24,494 nt of DNA, from the NCBI GenBank assembly GCA_023431385.1, contig JAEYWA010000019.1, positions 1 through 24,494 on the forward strand, written 5' to 3'. The position numbers and the translations under genes are program-made. This document shows positions 22,208-24,494 of the stretch, piece by piece. The notes beneath the pieces were generated by a model. That model was not told the origin of the DNA. It worked only from the letters and a program-made list of their open reading frames with translations, and made no database searches. This DNA comes from Bacillota bacterium (GTDB taxonomy: Bacteria; Bacillota; Clostridia; Acetivibrionales; DSM-1351). Numbering within the stretch: position 1 is the stretch's first letter; each line of letters starts with the position of its first letter.

Positions 22208-24154
22208 ATGCGAAATAGAATTAAATATTTTATTGTAGTAAGTCTACTAGCCGCATTAATTTTATCAATAACATCACCTGCTGTTTTGGCACAAAGTAAT
22301 GAACCTGGCAACCTGGAAGCATTCCTTGACAGTTCTTTGAAGACCGGTATTGAGAAGCATCATATTCCAAATGCCACAGTTTCAGTAGTAAAGGATGGGC
22401 AGATGGTATATAAAAAAGGATTTGGCTTTACAGATATTGATAAGGGTGTTCCGGTTGATGCCGACAAGACTCTTTTTCGTATTGGTTCTACTTCGAAGTT
22501 AATTACCTGGACTGCAGTTATGCAGCTTGTAGAAGCAGGAGTACTTGACTTAGACACAGATATCAATACATATTTGGATTTTAAAATACCACCACAGCTT
22601 GAAAAGTCCCTTAAGGAAACAACGGTAGAACCAATAACACTAACTCATTTGATGACTCATACATCAGGCTTTGAAGATAATTCAAATGTACTCTTCAGAA
22701 TTTCACAGGATAAACTCCTACCCTTGGATGAGTATATAAAGAATTACCTGCCTGAAAGAATTTATCCGGCCGGAAAGGTTGCCGCATACTCAAATTATGG
22801 TACAGCACTGGCAGGCTATATTGTAGAAAGGGTATCCGGAAGGACTTTTTCTGATTATGTTGATGAAAACATATTCAAGCCCTTGAAAATGCATCACAGT
22901 ACTTTCGAGCAGCCTCCGTCATCGGATTTAACTGGTAATATCGCTATACCTTACAGGTTTGTTAATGGACAATATCTTGAGGGGAGCTTCGAATACATAG
23001 TGCCCGAACCTGCCGGGAGCATGAGTACCACTTCTTCAGATATGGCTAATTTCATGATAGCTCATCTAAATGGCGGTATTTATAATGAAGAGCGGATACT
23101 TAAGGAAGAATCAGTAGCAAAAATGCACAAGCAGCATTTTACCCACGACCCGGACTTAGGTGGTATGACACTTGGGTTCATGGAAGGTGTATTCAATGTT
23201 AAACGTGTACTTTTCCATGGCGGTGGTACAATGTTGTTTAGCACAGGCTTATACCTGATACCAGAAGAAAATGTAGGCATTTTTGTTTCTTATAGCGGTG
23301 GTAGCAATATTTTACACTCCGAGGTCTTTCAAGGGTTTATGGATAAATTTTACCCTGTTAAAGCTACAAAAGCAGCAGTTCCTGGTGAAGGAAGCAGGAA
23401 CAGGGCTAAGAAATTTGTTGGAGAATATCAGCAGAACCGAAAAAATGTTACTACTGATGAGAAAATAAACAGTATACTCGGAGGAGGAATTATTAAGGTT
23501 GATATGGATAAGGATGGTTATCTATTGGTAACTAATGCCGGTGAAACTAATAGATTTGTTGAAACAGAGCCCGGTGTGTATCAGAATCTTCGAGAAGGCC
23601 GGACACAGGATTATTTTGGCCCTTTTCATGAAATTGTTTTCAAGGTTGATCCCTATGGCAGAACCATGCTTACACCTGATGGTCCTATGACATATTCAAA
23701 AGCTCCCTTTTATTCTTCAATGAATTTTACAGTATCACTCTTAATAATTATTTTATTCATTACAATCATTTCAATTATTTACTGGTTAATTGCCAAATTG
23801 TTTTTTCTGTTCAAAAAGAAAAGAAAGGAATCCTCAAAGTTAGCTATTATAGCCCAATGGGCTGGTATTTATGCAGGTATCGCAATTATAGCTTTTTTCG
23901 TCGGCATCCTCTCGTCAGGAAGTGTTGATCCTGTATATCAATTACCACAGGAAGCTTATAATCCTGCCGAAGGAGAATCATTAATCGACTTAATTCCGTT
24001 ATTTATACCAATTTTGGGTGTTTCTCTTTTAGCTTTTACTGCAATTGTTTGGAGGAAAGGCTTTTGGAAGTTATTTGCCCGGATTCACTATACCTTATTT
24101 ACTCTTACAGTCTTAGGTTTGACATGGATATTCTTTTACTGGAATTTATTTTAA
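22208..24154 (+). CDS. Membrane-anchored serine hydrolase, beta-lactamase class C / PBP4* type
   Basis: The 648-residue exported protein has a signal peptide at 1-28, then a serine hydrolase domain to about 375. The three active-site elements are seen: STSK (Ser94, Lys97), YSN (Tyr194-Asn196) and HGG (His337-Gly339). A linker with beta-rich sequence (about 395-500) follows, then membrane segments near 515-540, 560-580, 600-620 and 630-645. Relatives are peptidases, esterases or D-aminopeptidases acting on peptidoglycan or secreted peptides, and most do not destroy beta-lactams; the substrate is unknown. GGAGG lies six bases before the ATG. It is the second gene of the TetR operon and ends at a strong terminator, so it looks like an inducible envelope-defence or scavenging function. 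No defect is visible. Confidence 0.93.
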   Translation: MRNRIKYFIVVSLLAALILSITSPAVLAQSNEPGNLEAFLDSSLKTGIEKHHIPNATVSVVKDGQMVYKKGFGFTDIDKGVPVDADKTLFRIGSTSKLITWTAVMQLVEAGVLDLDTDINTYLDFKIPPQLEKSLKETTVEPITLTHLMTHTSGFEDNSNVLFRISQDKLLPLDEYIKNYLPERIYPAGKVAAYSNYGTALAGYIVERVSGRTFSDYVDENIFKPLKMHHSTFEQPPSSDLTGNIAIPYRFVNGQYLEGSFEYIVPEPAGSMSTTSSDMANFMIAHLNGGIYNEERILKEESVAKMHKQHFTHDPDLGGMTLGFMEGVFNVKRVLFHGGGTMLFSTGLYLIPEENVGIFVSYSGGSNILHSEVFQGFMDKFYPVKATKAAVPGEGSRNRAKKFVGEYQQNRKNVTTDEKINSILGGGIIKVDMDKDGYLLVTNAGETNRFVETEPGVYQNLREGRTQDYFGPFHEIVFKVDPYGRTMLTPDGPMTYSKAPFYSSMNFTVSLLIIILFITIISIIYWLIAKLFFLFKKKRKESSKLAIIAQWAGIYAGIAIIAFFVGILSSGSVDPVYQLPQEAYNPAEGESLIDLIPLFIPILGVSLLAFTAIVWRKGFWKLFARIHYTLFTLTVLGLTWIFFYWNLF

Positions 24155-24176
24155 CAGGTTCGGTTTTTTATTATAC

Positions 24177-24217
24177 AAAGCAGCTGCGTACCTCTCGGTA
24201 AGCAGCTGCTTTGTTTT
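24177..24217 (+). terminator. Terminator of the TetR/serine hydrolase operon
   Basis: AAAGCAGCTGC (24177-24187) pairs perfectly with GCAGCTGCTTT (24202-24212), with a 14-base loop, followed by GTTTT. Confidence 0.92.
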
Positions 24218-24282
24218 ACTAATATATTAAGCTTTCCCTACGCCAATTAATGTGCTAATTAATACACCAAATAATGCGCTAA

Positions 24283-24494
24283 TTAAAGTGAATTTGTATA
24301 TATGTTTCTTACTGCTTCTCTGGTAGCCTTAACCGGAGCTATTGCAAGCAGACCATCAAGACTTGGTGTTTCAAATGCAAGGTTAACCAGCTTTTCAACC
24401 ATACTTTCATCAAAGCCTTCATCCTTAAGACTTGAAGTAACACCAATCTCATTAAGCCACTTTCTGATTTCAGTATAAGCCTTGTCAGCTTCAT
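24283..24494 (-). CDS. Iron-containing alcohol dehydrogenase, C-terminal end only
   Basis: The frame enters from the right edge and ends at a TAA at 24283-24285, giving the last 70 residues. The sequence EIRKWLNEIGVTSSLKDEGF, LVNLAFETPSLDGLLAIAPV and TREAVRNIYTNSL matches the end of class III (iron-dependent) alcohol dehydrogenases such as clostridial butanol and propanediol dehydrogenases. The iron-binding His residues and the nucleotide site lie upstream, outside the window, so substrate and cofactor preference cannot be judged. The gene converges on the serine hydrolase operon. Confidence 0.85.
   Translation of the reverse strand, partial: EADKAYTEIRKWLNEIGVTSSLKDEGFDESMVEKLVNLAFETPSLDGLLAIAPVKATREAVRNIYTNSL

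Overview
The window looks like a chromosomal segment of a low-GC Gram-positive anaerobe of the class Clostridia. The grounds are AT-rich DNA, strong AGGAGG-type ribosome binding sites, a reverse rubrerythrin, EngB and DUF445 genes, a clostridial-type acyl-CoA synthetase, and a secreted transglutaminase-like protein with InlB-type and ricin-type repeats. A Ruminiclostridium-like host is my guess from general resemblance only.

Layout. Positions 1-4884 hold ordinary chromosomal genes: the start of an unknown secreted protein, a large secreted transglutaminase-like protein, an AadA-like nucleotidyltransferase, and a zinc-ribbon/DUF4190 membrane protein broken by a one-base frameshift. Positions 5041-13281 form a decaying island. 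It is bounded by two direct copies of a 61-bp sequence equal to the 3' end of the rubrerythrin gene. The right copy is the end of the intact gene, and the left copy is a severed tail coding for the same last 18 residues. Positions 13225-24494 return to chromosomal genes: rubrerythrin, a CDF metal transporter, DUF445, EngB, a MATE transporter, an AMP-forming acyl-CoA synthetase, hemolysin III, a TetR regulator with a serine hydrolase, and the C-terminal end of an iron-containing alcohol dehydrogenase.

The island carries element-type genes: a RepB-like primase, a resolvase-type serine recombinase and small zinc-ribbon ORFs. Almost all of them are broken by single-base deletions or nonsense changes. 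It also holds an intact cargo operon read on the minus strand from one MerR-type promoter: MerR regulator, then Fpg-like protein, then a Cys-containing unknown (interrupted), then a DUF3788/DUF3795-type protein, ending at a clear terminator. A small membrane protein/XRE regulator pair lies near the left end. No tyrosine integrase was seen, so how the island arrived is open.

The least ordinary signals are: (1) the rubrerythrin-tail direct repeats, which differ only by synonymous transitions; (2) the Fpg-like protein, which lacks both the N-terminal proline nucleophile and the zinc-finger arginine; (3) two related leader elements placed before successive cargo units; and (4) a perfect 17-bp-arm operator in front of the TetR/serine hydrolase pair. 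Several frameshifts are single-base losses, so sequence accuracy should be confirmed before the gene loss is taken as real.
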